Source: an uncultured Flavobacterium sp.
GTDB taxonomy: Bacteria > Bacteroidota > Bacteroidia > Flavobacteriales > Flavobacteriaceae
Length of the DNA: 19,507 bases
Assembly: GCF_937876455.1 (NCBI RefSeq)
Contig: NZ_CALFIG010000038.1
Location: forward strand, 1 to 19,507
Direction: 5' to 3'
Positions within the stretch are counted from its first letter, which is position 1, and each line of letters starts with the position of its first letter. The notes under the pieces are model-generated. The model was given only the letters and a program-made list of their open reading frames with translations, was not told where the DNA came from and did not search any database. This document shows, one piece after another, positions 1 to 7,422 of this stretch. The position numbers and the translations under genes were made by a program.

Positions 1-48
1 CGAGATAAACATCGGTGACTGGAGTTCAGACGTGTGCTCTTCCGATCT
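1..48 (+). other. Illumina TruSeq/P7 adapter with index (non-genomic)
   Basis: These bases are library adapter left on the contig end. Positions 1-6 (CGAGAT) are the last six bases of the P7 flow-cell primer. Positions 7-14 (AAACATCG) occupy the place of an 8-nt i7 index. Positions 15-48 match the TruSeq read-2 adapter end to end, beginning GTGACTGGAGTTC and ending GCTCTTCCGATCT. The genomic insert begins at 49, directly after the ligation junction, in the middle of the uS3 reading frame. The match is recognised from memory of the published adapter and covers its full 34 bases in the expected order, so chance is excluded. Confidence 0.98.
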
Positions 49-670
49 AATCAGAAAGTATATCCACGCTCGTTTAGCAAAAGCTAGTGTATCAAAAATA
101 ATTATCGAGAGAACTTTAAAACTTGTAACCGTTACTATCACTACGGCTCGTCCAGGTATCATCATTGGTAAAGGAGGTCAAGAGGTAGACAAGTTGAAAG
201 AAGAACTTAAGAAAATTACTGATAAGGAAATTCAAATTAATATTTTCGAAATCAAAAGACCAGAATTAGATGCTTATTTAGTAGCAAATTCTATTGCGCG
301 TCAAATTGAAAGTAGAATTTCTTACAGAAGAGCAATAAAAATGGCTATTGCTGCAGCTATGAGAATGAACGCAGAAGGAATCAAAGTTATGATTTCTGGT
401 CGTTTAAATGGCGCTGAAATGGCACGTTCTGAGCACTTCAAAGAAGGTAGAATTCCATTATCAACTTTCAGAGCAGATATTGATTATTCATTAGCTGAAG
501 CACATACTACTTACGGTAGAATGGGTATCAAAGTATGGATAATGAAAGGTGAAGTTTACGGGAAAAGAGATCTTTCTCCGTTAGTAGGTATGGACAAAAA
601 AGGACCAAAATCTACAGGATCATCTTCTCCAAAAGGAAATGGTAAACCAAACCAACGCAAAAGAAAGTAA
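49..670 (+). CDS. rpsC: 30S ribosomal protein uS3 (partial, N-terminus missing)
   Basis: uS3 sits on the head of the 30S subunit at the mRNA entry channel and binds 16S rRNA through a type II KH domain. The KH GxxG loop is visible as GIIIGKGG, followed by the C-terminal uS3 domain with the SGRLNGAEMAR and EAHTTYGRMGIKVWI blocks and a basic tail rich in Lys, Ser, Gly and Asn. The first complete genomic codon is Ile at 50-52, in IRKYIHARLAKASVS, which aligns with about residue 39 of E. coli uS3, so roughly 38 N-terminal residues are missing. An in-frame GTG at 32 lies in adapter sequence and is not the start. rplP follows after 20 nt. Confidence 0.96.
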
Positions 671-690
671 TTATTTTAAATTAAAGAGAA

Positions 691-1110
691 ATGTTACAAC
701 CTAAAAGAACAAAATACCGTAAGGTACAGAAGGGTAAAATGAAAGGGGTCTCTCAAAGAGGTCATGTACTTTCTAATGGTATGTTTGGAATAAAATCTTT
801 AGATTCATGCTTTATTACTTCTCGTCAAATTGAAGCTGCACGTATCGCTGCAACTCGTTATATGAAAAGAGAAGGTCAATTATGGATTAAAATTTTCCCA
901 GACAAACCAATTACGAAAAAACCACTTGAAGTACGTATGGGTAAAGGAAAAGGTGCAGTCGAATATTGGGCTGCAGTTGTAAAACCAGGAAGAATTATGT
1001 TTGAAGTTGGTGGCGTGCCACTTTCTATTGCTAAAGAAGCTTTACGCTTAGCAGCTCAAAAACTTCCTGTAAAAACTAAGTTTGTAGTTGCTAGAGATTT
1101 CGAAGCATAA
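691..1110 (+). CDS. rplP: 50S ribosomal protein uL16
   Basis: uL16 (139 aa, full length) binds 23S and 5S rRNA near the A site and is added late in 50S assembly. The N-terminal MLQPKRTKYRKVQKGKMKG block is the family signature. The RMGKGKG loop places Arg82 at the position equivalent to E. coli Arg81, which is hydroxylated in that organism; whether it is modified here cannot be seen. The start is preceded by an AAAGAG purine run. The gene lies between rpsC and rpmC, the usual order at the end of the S10 cluster. Confidence 0.98.
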   Translation: MLQPKRTKYRKVQKGKMKGVSQRGHVLSNGMFGIKSLDSCFITSRQIEAARIAATRYMKREGQLWIKIFPDKPITKKPLEVRMGKGKGAVEYWAAVVKPGRIMFEVGGVPLSIAKEALRLAAQKLPVKTKFVVARDFEA

Positions 1111-1122
1111 TAAAATTTAATT

Positions 1123-1305
1123 ATGAAAAAATCAGAATTATCAAATCTATCAGTAGCTGAGTTACAAAACAAACTTGGTGAATTGAAGAAGTCTTATATG
1201 GAGTTAAAAATGGCTCATACCATTTCTCCAATTGCTAATCCGCTTCAATTAAGAACATTGAGAAGAGAAGTAGCTAGGGTTGCTACAGAAATAAGCAAAC
1301 GATAG
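1123..1305 (+). CDS. rpmC: 50S ribosomal protein uL29
   Basis: uL29 (60 aa) is a two-helix protein beside the polypeptide exit tunnel, where it contributes with uL23 to the docking area for nascent-chain factors. The N-terminal KKSELSNLSVAEL helix and the C-terminal LRTLRREVARVATEI helix match the family, and the length is normal. The start codon follows TTTAATT with no Shine-Dalgarno sequence. The spacer to rplP is 12 nt and to rpsQ 26 nt. Confidence 0.96.
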   Translation: MKKSELSNLSVAELQNKLGELKKSYMELKMAHTISPIANPLQLRTLRREVARVATEISKR

Positions 1306-1331
1306 TTACACTAATTGTATTCTACTGAAAG

Positions 1332-1589
1332 ATGGAAAAAAGAAATTTAAGAAAAGAAAGAGTTGGTGTTGTTACTAGCAACAAAATGGAGAAATCTATT
1401 GTTGTTTCTGAAACAAGAAGAGTAAAACACCCTTTATACGGTAAGTTCGTGTTAAAAACAAAGAAATATGTTGCACACGACGAAAAAAATGACTGTAACA
1501 TTGGTGATACAGTAAAGATCATGGAAACAAGACCTTTATCTAAAACTAAATGTTGGAGATTAGTTGAAATCATTGAAAGAGCGAAGTAA
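1332..1589 (+). CDS. rpsQ: 30S ribosomal protein uS17
   Basis: uS17 (85 aa) is an OB-fold primary binder of the 5' domain of 16S rRNA. The family blocks are present in order: RNLRKERVGVVTSNKMEKSI, then RRVKHPLYGKF, then the C-terminal GDTVKIMETRPLSKTKCW. The chosen ATG gives the expected N-terminus. Only two bases separate its stop from the ATG of rplN, so the two are probably translationally coupled. A 93-codon open frame on the opposite strand covers the same bases and is a shadow. Confidence 0.98.
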   Translation: MEKRNLRKERVGVVTSNKMEKSIVVSETRRVKHPLYGKFVLKTKKYVAHDEKNDCNIGDTVKIMETRPLSKTKCWRLVEIIERAK

Positions 1590-1591
1590 TT

Positions 1592-1960
1592 ATGGTACAA
1601 CAAGAATCAAGATTAAAAGTAGCAGATAACACGGGAGCTAAAGAAGTTTTAACTATACGTGTATTAGGAGGAACGAAACGTCGTTATGCCTCTGTTGGAG
1701 ATAAAATTGTAGTTTCTATTAAAGATGCTACTCCTAACGGAAACGTTAAAAAAGGAGCGGTATCAACTGCAGTTGTTGTACGTACTAAAAAAGAAGTGAG
1801 AAGAGCCGACGGTTCATACATCAGATTTGATGACAACGCATGTGTGTTATTAAATGCTGCTGGTGAAATGAGAGGTACTCGTGTTTTTGGTCCCGTAGCA
1901 AGAGAACTTCGTGAAAAACAATTCATGAAAATTGTATCATTAGCACCTGAAGTGCTTTAA
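1592..1960 (+). CDS. rplN: 50S ribosomal protein uL14
   Basis: uL14 (122 aa, standard length) lies on the interface face of the 50S subunit, contributes to inter-subunit bridges, and is the docking site of the RsfS silencing factor in bacteria that have one. The sequence starts MVQQESRLKVADNTGAKEV, carries the VRTKKEVRRADGSYIRFDDN segment, and ends with the VFGPVARELREKQFMKIVSLAPEVL block typical of the family. The start context is GTAATTATGG without a Shine-Dalgarno sequence. Confidence 0.98.
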   Translation: MVQQESRLKVADNTGAKEVLTIRVLGGTKRRYASVGDKIVVSIKDATPNGNVKKGAVSTAVVVRTKKEVRRADGSYIRFDDNACVLLNAAGEMRGTRVFGPVARELREKQFMKIVSLAPEVL

Positions 1961-1972
1961 TTCTAAATAGAT

Positions 1973-2287
1973 ATGATAAAGCTAAAAATTAAATCAGGAG
2001 ATCTAGTAAGAGTTATCGCTGGTGACCATAAAGGTCAAGAGGGAAAAGTGTTACGAGTTCTTCGTGAAAAAAATAAAGCCGTAGTAGAAGGTGTAAACAT
2101 GGTTTCAAAACATACGAAACCTAGTGCGCAAAATCCTCAAGGCGGAATTGTGAAAAAAGAAGCTCCTATACAAATTTCAAACATTGCTTTAATTGATCCT
2201 AAAACAAAAGGAACTACTAAAGTAGGTTTTAAAATAGAAGGAGATAAGAAAGTAAGATTTTCAAAAAAATCTAATCAAGTATTATAG
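1973..2287 (+). CDS. rplX: 50S ribosomal protein uL24
   Basis: uL24 (104 aa) is an assembly initiator that binds the 5' region of 23S rRNA. The KOW motif is clear near the N-terminus (GDLVRVIAGDHKGQEGKVLRV region, residues about 9-29), followed by the VEGVNMVSKHTKPS segment and a basic C-terminus. The ATG at 1973 gives the normal short N-terminus before the KOW motif. The stop lies two bases before the start of rplE. Confidence 0.97.
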   Translation: MIKLKIKSGDLVRVIAGDHKGQEGKVLRVLREKNKAVVEGVNMVSKHTKPSAQNPQGGIVKKEAPIQISNIALIDPKTKGTTKVGFKIEGDKKVRFSKKSNQVL

Positions 2288-2289
2288 TT

Positions 2290-2841
2290 ATGGCTTATTT
2301 ACCTAGACTAAAGGAAGAATATAAAAGTAGAGTTATTGCTGCTTTGAGAGAAGAATTTGGTTACAAGAATGTAATGCAAGTTCCAAAATTAGAAAAAATT
2401 GTAATTAGCCGTGGCGTTGGTGCTGCTGTTTCTGATAAAAAATTAGTTGATTACGCAGTTGAAGAATTAACTAAAATTACAGGACAAAAAGCAGTTCCTA
2501 CTATTTCTAAGAAAGACGTTGCGTCTTTTAAATTAAGAAAAGGGATGCCTATTGGTGCTAAAGTTACTTTAAGAGGAGAAAGAATGTATGAGTTTTTAGA
2601 TAGACTTATTACTTCAGCTTTACCTCGTGTAAGAGATTTTGGTGGTATCAAATCAACTGGATTTGACGGAAGAGGTAATTATAACTTAGGTGTTTTAGAA
2701 CAAATCATTTTCCCAGAAATTGATATTGATAAAGTAAACAAAATTGCCGGGTTTGACATTACATTTGTAACTTCTGCAAATACAGATAAAGAGGCAAAAT
2801 CATTATTAGCAGAATTAGGATTACCTTTTAAAAAGAATTAA
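2290..2841 (+). CDS. rplE: 50S ribosomal protein uL5
   Basis: uL5 (183 aa) binds 5S rRNA in the central protuberance and contacts uS13 across the subunit interface. Recognisable blocks include LPRLKEEYKSRV at the N-terminus, VPKLEKIVISRGVG, and the LPRVRDFGGI and FDGRGNYNLGV segments, with FPEIDIDKV near the C-terminus. Length is normal. In E. coli the uS8 repressor site on spc mRNA overlaps the rplE start. Here only two bases separate rplX from rplE, so there is no room for a comparable separate leader; the structured spacer lies instead before rpsH. Confidence 0.98.
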   Translation: MAYLPRLKEEYKSRVIAALREEFGYKNVMQVPKLEKIVISRGVGAAVSDKKLVDYAVEELTKITGQKAVPTISKKDVASFKLRKGMPIGAKVTLRGERMYEFLDRLITSALPRVRDFGGIKSTGFDGRGNYNLGVLEQIIFPEIDIDKVNKIAGFDITFVTSANTDKEAKSLLAELGLPFKKN

Positions 2842-2844
2842 GTT

Positions 2845-3114
2845 ATGGCTAAAGAATCTATGAAAGCCCGTGAGGTGAAAAGAATTGCATTAGTAGAAAA
2901 GTATGCTGAAAAAAGAAAAGCTTTAAAAGAAGCTGGAGATTTTGAAGGTTTACAAAAATTACCAAAAAATTCTTGTCCAGTTAGAGTACACAACAGATGT
3001 AAATTAACAGGAAGACCGAGAGGGTACATGAGACAATTTGGTATTTCACGTGTAACATTCCGTGAAATGGCAAATCAAGGATTAATACCAGGAGTTAAAA
3101 AAGCAAGCTGGTAA
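2845..3114 (+). CDS. rpsN: 30S ribosomal protein uS14, long zinc-free form
   Basis: uS14 (89 aa) is a late-assembling 30S head protein. The C-terminal RCKLTGRPRGYMRQFGISR block is diagnostic. At 89 residues and with only two Cys in SCPVRVHNRC rather than paired CxxC motifs, it is the long form that does not need zinc, as opposed to the 61-residue Zn-ribbon form. The start is three bases after the rplE stop. A 78-nt spacer with a stem-loop separates it from rpsH. Confidence 0.97.
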   Translation: MAKESMKAREVKRIALVEKYAEKRKALKEAGDFEGLQKLPKNSCPVRVHNRCKLTGRPRGYMRQFGISRVTFREMANQGLIPGVKKASW

Positions 3115-3134
3115 GAAACTTAAATTTTATTAAT

Positions 3135-3179
3135 TGATTAAAGGTTCAGTAAACGAGTGTTTATTGAAAACCATAGTCA
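3135..3179 (+). promoter_or_regulatory. Stem-loop in rpsN-rpsH spacer, candidate r-protein leader
   Basis: The spacer can fold into a bulged hairpin. TGATT (3135-3139) pairs with AGTCA (3175-3179, one G-U). After a 3/2-nt internal loop, GGTT (3143-3146) pairs with AACC (3169-3172). After a 2-nt bulge (3167-3168), CAGTAAAC (3147-3154) pairs with GTTTATTG (3159-3166, one G-U), closed by a GAGT tetraloop. There is no T-run after it, so it is not an intrinsic terminator. It ends 13 nt before the rpsH ATG. A translational control element for uS8 is an inference from position and from the known autoregulation of the E. coli spc operon by uS8. Confidence 0.5.
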
Positions 3180-3192
3180 CAATTTCATAAAT

Positions 3193-3591
3193 ATGTATAC
3201 AGATCCTATTGCAGATTTTTTAACAAGAATCAGAAATGCCGTGAGAGCTAACCACAAAGTGGTAGAAATCCCAGCTTCTAATCTTAAAAAAGAAATCACT
3301 AAGATTTTATTCGATCAAGGATATATCTTAAGTTACAAATTTGATGATAGTTCCGTTCAAGGTACAATCAAAATCGCTTTAAAGTATGATAAAGATACTA
3401 AAGAAGCAGTAATTAGAGATATCCAAAGAATTAGTAAACCAGGTTTACGTAAATATGCAAGTTCAACAAACATCCCTAGAATCTTAAATGGTTTAGGAAT
3501 TGCAATCGTTTCTACATCTAAAGGTGTAATGACAGGAAAGCAAGCTAAACAATTAAATGTGGGTGGTGAAGTAATTTGTTACGTATACTAA
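3193..3591 (+). CDS. rpsH: 30S ribosomal protein uS8
   Basis: uS8 (132 aa) binds the central domain of 16S rRNA and in E. coli also represses translation of spc-operon mRNA. The start was set at the ATG of MYTDPIADFLTRIRNA, which is the family N-terminus. An in-frame GTG 12 codons upstream (3157) lies inside the spacer hairpin and would add a non-conserved leader, so it was rejected. C-terminal blocks ISKPGLRKY, IPRILNGLGIAIVSTSKGVM and GGEVICYVY are all present. Its position after a structured 78-nt spacer is unusual in an operon with otherwise very short gaps. Confidence 0.97.
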   Translation: MYTDPIADFLTRIRNAVRANHKVVEIPASNLKKEITKILFDQGYILSYKFDDSSVQGTIKIALKYDKDTKEAVIRDIQRISKPGLRKYASSTNIPRILNGLGIAIVSTSKGVMTGKQAKQLNVGGEVICYVY

Positions 3592-3607
3592 TAAAAAGAC
3601 CAAGAGA

Positions 3608-4150
3608 ATGTCAAGAATAGGTAAAAATCCAATTGCAATTCCAGCAGGAGTAACTGTAGAAGTTAAAGATGCTGTAGTTACAGTAAAAGGAAAATTAGGC
3701 GAGCTTTCTCAGGATTTTTCTGATGTAACGGTAAAAATCGAAGATAACCAAGTTATCGTTGAACGTTCATCTGATTATAAAACTGAAAGAGCGAAACACG
3801 GATTGTATCGTGCCTTAATCAATAATATGATTGTAGGTGTTTCTGAAGGTTTCACAAAAGAATTAGAACTAGTAGGAGTTGGTTATAGAGCTTCTAATGC
3901 AGGTCAAAAATTAGACTTAGCTTTAGGTTTTTCTCACAACATCATATTAGAAATCGTTTCTGAAGTGAAAGTAGAAACAATCTCAGAAAAAGGTAAGAAT
4001 CCGATAGTAAAATTAACATCATTTGACAAACAACTTTTAGGACAAGTAGCTGCTAAAATCAGATCTTTCCGTAAACCAGAACCTTACAAAGGTAAAGGAG
4101 TTAAGTTTGTTGGTGAAGAATTAAGAAGAAAAGCAGGTAAATCAGCTTAA
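3608..4150 (+). CDS. rplF: 50S ribosomal protein uL6
   Basis: uL6 (180 aa) sits at the base of the GTPase-associated stalk close to the sarcin-ricin loop. It consists of two related domains. MSRIGKNPIAIPAGV marks the N-terminus, and the second domain carries the GVGYRA segment and the C-terminal KPEPYKGKGVKFVGEELRRK signature. The start follows AGAGA, a weak purine-rich ribosome binding site. Length is normal. Confidence 0.98.
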   Translation: MSRIGKNPIAIPAGVTVEVKDAVVTVKGKLGELSQDFSDVTVKIEDNQVIVERSSDYKTERAKHGLYRALINNMIVGVSEGFTKELELVGVGYRASNAGQKLDLALGFSHNIILEIVSEVKVETISEKGKNPIVKLTSFDKQLLGQVAAKIRSFRKPEPYKGKGVKFVGEELRRKAGKSA

Positions 4151-4161
4151 AAATTAAAGTT

Positions 4162-4515
4162 ATGTCATTAACAAAATCTGAAAGAAGACAAAGAATACAG
4201 TTCAGAATCAGAAAGACTGTAAGCGGAACTGCTGCTCAACCTAGACTTTCTGTTTTTAGAAGTAATAAGGAAATCTATGCACAAATCATAGATGATGTAA
4301 ACGGTGTTACTTTAGTTGCAGCCTCTTCAAGAGACAAAGAAATTGCTACTAAAGGTACTAAAATTGAAACTGCTAACGCAGTAGGAAAATTGATAGCTGA
4401 AAAAGCTCTTAAAGCGGGTATAACTACCATTTCTTTTGATAGAGGTGGAAATTTATATCACGGACGTGTTAAATCATTAGCTGAAGGAGCTAGAGAAGCT
4501 GGACTTAAATTCTAA
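4162..4515 (+). CDS. rplR: 50S ribosomal protein uL18
   Basis: uL18 (117 aa) binds 5S rRNA in the central protuberance together with uL5. The N-terminal basic segment (about residues 1-25) leads into RLSVFRSNKEIYAQIIDD, and the C-terminus has FDRGGNLYHGRVKSLAEGAR, both family signatures. The spacer to rpsE is seven bases. Confidence 0.98.
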   Translation: MSLTKSERRQRIQFRIRKTVSGTAAQPRLSVFRSNKEIYAQIIDDVNGVTLVAASSRDKEIATKGTKIETANAVGKLIAEKALKAGITTISFDRGGNLYHGRVKSLAEGAREAGLKF

Positions 4516-4522
4516 TTAGGAT

Positions 4523-5047
4523 ATGTATCACAATTATAAAAACGTAGAATTAGTAAAACCAGCAGGTCTTGAATTAAAAGACCGTTTGGTAAGTGTTAAT
4601 CGTGTTACTAAAGTTACTAAAGGAGGTAGAGCATTTGGTTTCTCTGCTATCGTTGTAGTAGGTGATGAAAACGGAGTAGTTGGACACGGATTAGGAAAAT
4701 CTAAAGATGTATCTGAAGCAATTGCAAAAGCAGTTGAAGATGCAAAGAAAAATTTAGTAAAAATTCCTTTAAGTGGACAATCTGTTCCTCACGAGCAAAA
4801 AGGTAAATTTGGTGGGGCTAGAGTATTCTTAATGCCTGCGTCACACGGTACTGGAGTAATTGCCGGTGGTGCTGTACGTGCAGTATTAGAATCAGTTGGA
4901 ATCCATGATGTATTATCTAAATCTCAAGGTTCATCTAACCCTCATAATGTGGTAAAAGCTACTTTTGATGCTTTACTACAGATGAGAAGCGCTGCAACAG
5001 TTGCTAAACAAAGAGGTGTATCATTAGACAAAGTATTTAAAGGTTAA
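4523..5047 (+). CDS. rpsE: 30S ribosomal protein uS5
   Basis: uS5 (174 aa) lines the mRNA entry channel with uS3 and uS4 and affects decoding accuracy. The N-terminal double-stranded-RNA-binding-type domain includes the KGGRAFGFSAIVVVGDENG and GHGLGKSKDVSEAI segments. The C-terminal domain contains GTGVIAGGAVRAVLE and ends with the NVVKATFDALLQMRSA block. The ATG at 4523 gives a slightly extended N-terminus (MYHNYKNVELVKPAG), which I believe is usual in Bacteroidota. Confidence 0.98.
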   Translation: MYHNYKNVELVKPAGLELKDRLVSVNRVTKVTKGGRAFGFSAIVVVGDENGVVGHGLGKSKDVSEAIAKAVEDAKKNLVKIPLSGQSVPHEQKGKFGGARVFLMPASHGTGVIAGGAVRAVLESVGIHDVLSKSQGSSNPHNVVKATFDALLQMRSAATVAKQRGVSLDKVFKG

Positions 5048-5062
5048 TAATACAAGGAAATC

Positions 5063-5245
5063 ATGGCAAAAATTTTAGTAAAACAAGTGAAAAGTAAAAT
5101 CAACTGTCCATTAGTTCAAAAAAGAACGTTAGAAGCATTAGGTCTTCGTAAAATGGGACAAGTTGTTGAGCACGATGCAAGTCCTGCTATCCTTGGAATG
5201 GTAAATAAAGTTAAACACTTAGTTTCTGTAGAAGAAACTAAATAA
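5063..5245 (+). CDS. rpmD: 50S ribosomal protein uL30
   Basis: uL30 (60 aa) is a small 50S protein with one ferredoxin-like domain. The KILVKQVKSKINCP strand, TLEALGLRKMGQVVEHD helix-turn and C-terminal MVNKVKHLVSVEE strand match the short bacterial family. The start has an upstream AAGGAAA, one of the few Shine-Dalgarno-like sequences in this operon. It sits between rpsE and rplO, the usual spc order. Confidence 0.96.
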   Translation: MAKILVKQVKSKINCPLVQKRTLEALGLRKMGQVVEHDASPAILGMVNKVKHLVSVEETK

Positions 5246-5256
5246 CACGAATAGTT

Positions 5257-5709
5257 ATGAATTTAAGTAACTTACAACCGGCTGAAGGGTCAACTCACAA
5301 CCAAAATAAAAGAGTAGGTAGAGGACAAGGTTCTGGAAAAGGTGGTACTTCTACAAGAGGTCACAAAGGAGCAAAATCTCGTTCAGGATACTCTAAAAAA
5401 ATTGGTTTTGAAGGTGGTCAAATGCCGTTACAAAGAAGAGTTCCAAAATTTGGTTTCAAAAATATCAATAGAGTAGAATATCAAGGTGTAAATCTTGATA
5501 CATTACAAAATTTAGTTGATAATGGTATTGTTACAGATACTGTAGATTTTACAGTATTAGTAGAAAATCGTTTAGCTACTAAAAATAGCTTGGTTAAGAT
5601 TTTAGGAAGAGGTGAGCTAAAAGCTAAACTAAAAGTAAGTGCTCACAAATTTACCGCAACAGCGAAAGCAGCTATTGAAGCAGCTGGAGGTGAAGCAGTA
5701 ACTTTATAA
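5257..5709 (+). CDS. rplO: 50S ribosomal protein uL15
   Basis: uL15 (150 aa) is a late 50S assembly protein. Its glycine- and lysine-rich N-terminal extension (about residues 20-60) includes VGRGQGSGKGGTSTRGHKG and then GFEGGQMPLQRRVPKFGF, both diagnostic. The C-terminal globular part ends in KFTATAKAAIEAAGGEA. secY follows after 13 nt, as in most bacteria. Confidence 0.98.
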   Translation: MNLSNLQPAEGSTHNQNKRVGRGQGSGKGGTSTRGHKGAKSRSGYSKKIGFEGGQMPLQRRVPKFGFKNINRVEYQGVNLDTLQNLVDNGIVTDTVDFTVLVENRLATKNSLVKILGRGELKAKLKVSAHKFTATAKAAIEAAGGEAVTL

Positions 5710-5722
5710 TTCTTAAAACAAG

Positions 5723-7069
5723 ATGAAGAAATTTATAGATTCATTAGTCAATGTTTGGAAGATAGAAGAACTAAAAAATAAAATTTTAGTTACGCTAGGA
5801 ATTTTACTTGTGTACCGTTTCGGTTCACAAGTAACTTTACCAGGGATTGATGCAACTAAATTGCAAAATCTTTCTAACCAAACAGATCAAGGTATTGGTT
5901 GGTTAATCAATGTGTTTACAGGAGGCGCTTTTTCAGAAGCTTCTATCTTTGCATTGGGAATCATGCCATACATATCTGCATCTATTGTGGTACAATTAAT
6001 GGGAATTGCTATTCCGTATTTACAAAAACTACAAAAAGATGGTGAAAGTGGTAGAAAGAAATTGAATCAAATTACTCGTTGGTTAACAATAGGTATTACC
6101 CTAGTACAAGGTCCTGGTTATATTTATAATCTAAAAAATACATTACCAGGAGATGCATTCAGTGGCGATTTTTTCAGTTTCTTCCCGTTATTCGGTTCAG
6201 TATTAATCATCGTAACAGGCACAATTTTTGCCATGTGGTTAGGTGAAAGAATAACTGAAAAAGGAATTGGAAATGGTATTTCATTATTAATAATGGTAGG
6301 TATTTTGGCTAGAATGCCAGAAGCGTTTATCCAAGAAATTGGATCAGCAGTATCTCAAAATAATGGTGGAATCATGAAAATTGTTATTGAAATAATTATA
6401 TGGTTATTAGTAATAATAGCATGTATTTTATTAGTAATGGCATTAAGAAAAGTACAGGTTCAATATGCTAGAAGATCTGTTTCTGGTGATTTTGAAGTTG
6501 ATTCTTTAGGTGATAATAGACAATTTATCCCTTTAAAATTAAATTCTGCAGGAGTTATGCCAATTATTTTTGCGCAAGCAATTATGTTTATACCTGCTGC
6601 AATCGCTGGATTATCTAAGTCTGACGCTGCTTTAAGCATCTCAAGTATGTTTAAAGATCCGTTTGGATTAGTATATAATGTTGTTTTTGCATTATTAATT
6701 ATAATTTTTACGTATTTTTACACCGCCATTACGGTGCCAACAAATAAAATGGCAGATGATTTAAAAAGAAGTGGAGGTTTCATTCCAGGTATTAAACCCG
6801 GAGCTGAAACAGGAGATTTTCTTGATAAATTGATGTCGCTTATAACCTTCCCTGGTTCTATTTTCCTAGCATTAATAGCTGTGTTCCCAGCAATTATTCA
6901 CGGATTATTAAATGTACAAGGTTCTTGGGCTTATTTTTATGGCGGAACTTCATTAATCATCATGGTTGGAGTTGCAATCGACACTATTCAACAAATCAAT
7001 TCGTATTTGTTAAATAAACATTATGATGGCTTAATGAAAAGTGGTAAAAATAGAAAAGCTGTAGCTTAA
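5723..7069 (+). CDS. secY: Sec translocon channel subunit SecY
   Basis: SecY (448 aa) forms the protein-conducting channel of the inner membrane with SecE and partner subunits. Ten hydrophobic segments can be followed, the first around residues 20-40 and the last near residues 395-420. The conserved ALGIMPYISASIVVQ segment lies in transmembrane helix 2. The cytoplasmic loops needed for SecA and ribosome contact carry RKVQVQYARR and DLKRSGGFIPGIKPG. The C-terminus is short and basic. It is embedded in the ribosomal operon directly before infA, with no adk or map gene in between. Confidence 0.98.
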   Translation: MKKFIDSLVNVWKIEELKNKILVTLGILLVYRFGSQVTLPGIDATKLQNLSNQTDQGIGWLINVFTGGAFSEASIFALGIMPYISASIVVQLMGIAIPYLQKLQKDGESGRKKLNQITRWLTIGITLVQGPGYIYNLKNTLPGDAFSGDFFSFFPLFGSVLIIVTGTIFAMWLGERITEKGIGNGISLLIMVGILARMPEAFIQEIGSAVSQNNGGIMKIVIEIIIWLLVIIACILLVMALRKVQVQYARRSVSGDFEVDSLGDNRQFIPLKLNSAGVMPIIFAQAIMFIPAAIAGLSKSDAALSISSMFKDPFGLVYNVVFALLIIIFTYFYTAITVPTNKMADDLKRSGGFIPGIKPGAETGDFLDKLMSLITFPGSIFLALIAVFPAIIHGLLNVQGSWAYFYGGTSLIIMVGVAIDTIQQINSYLLNKHYDGLMKSGKNRKAVA

Positions 7070-7076
7070 TAATATT

Positions 7077-7292
7077 ATGGCAAAACAATCAGCAATAGAA
7101 CAAGACGGTTCAATAGTAGAGGCATTGTCAAATGCTATGTTCCGTGTAGAATTAGAAAATGGACATGTTGTAATTGCTCATATCTCTGGTAAAATGCGTA
7201 TGCATTACATTAAATTACTACCAGGCGACAAGGTAAAACTTGAAATGAGCCCTTATGATTTGTCAAAAGCTAGAATTACTTATAGATACTAA
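7077..7292 (+). CDS. infA: Translation initiation factor IF-1
   Basis: IF-1 (71 aa) is a single OB-fold protein that occupies the 30S A site during initiation. The sequence contains the family blocks IEQDGSIVEALSNAMFRVEL, the ENGHVVIAHISGKMRMHYI segment, and the C-terminal GDKVKLEMSPYDLSKARITY. Length is normal. It begins seven bases after secY and is followed by rpmJ after 11 nt. Confidence 0.98.
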   Translation: MAKQSAIEQDGSIVEALSNAMFRVELENGHVVIAHISGKMRMHYIKLLPGDKVKLEMSPYDLSKARITYRY

Positions 7293-7303
7293 AGGCTATT
7301 AAA

Positions 7304-7420
7304 ATGAAAGTAAGAGCATCAGTTAAAAAAAGAAGCGCAGAATGTATTATCGTGCGTAGAAAAGGTAGATTATACGTTATTAATAAAAAGAATCCTAGAT
7401 TTAAACAAAGACAAGGATAA
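7304..7420 (+). CDS. rpmJ: 50S ribosomal protein bL36, zinc-free variant
   Basis: This 38-codon gene lies between infA and rpsM, the standard location of rpmJ. The translation begins MKVRASVKKRSAECIIVRRK and ends NPRFKQRQG, both recognisable as bL36. The canonical protein binds zinc with three Cys and one His. Here only Cys14 remains, with Ser at position 11 and no Cys or His at the later ligand positions, so it should not bind zinc. The stop is two bases before the rpsM start. The gene is short but certain from sequence and context. Confidence 0.96.
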   Translation: MKVRASVKKRSAECIIVRRKGRLYVINKKNPRFKQRQG

Positions 7421-7422
7421 TT

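Noticed and set aside
1322..1603. 93-codon open frame on the minus strand
   Set aside because: It is antisense to rpsQ, has no family resemblance and no start context. It is a shadow of a conserved gene in AT-rich DNA.
3157..3192. Upstream GTG start for rpsH, adding 12 residues
   Set aside because: The extra residues are not part of uS8 and lie in the spacer hairpin; the ATG at 3193 gives the conserved N-terminus.
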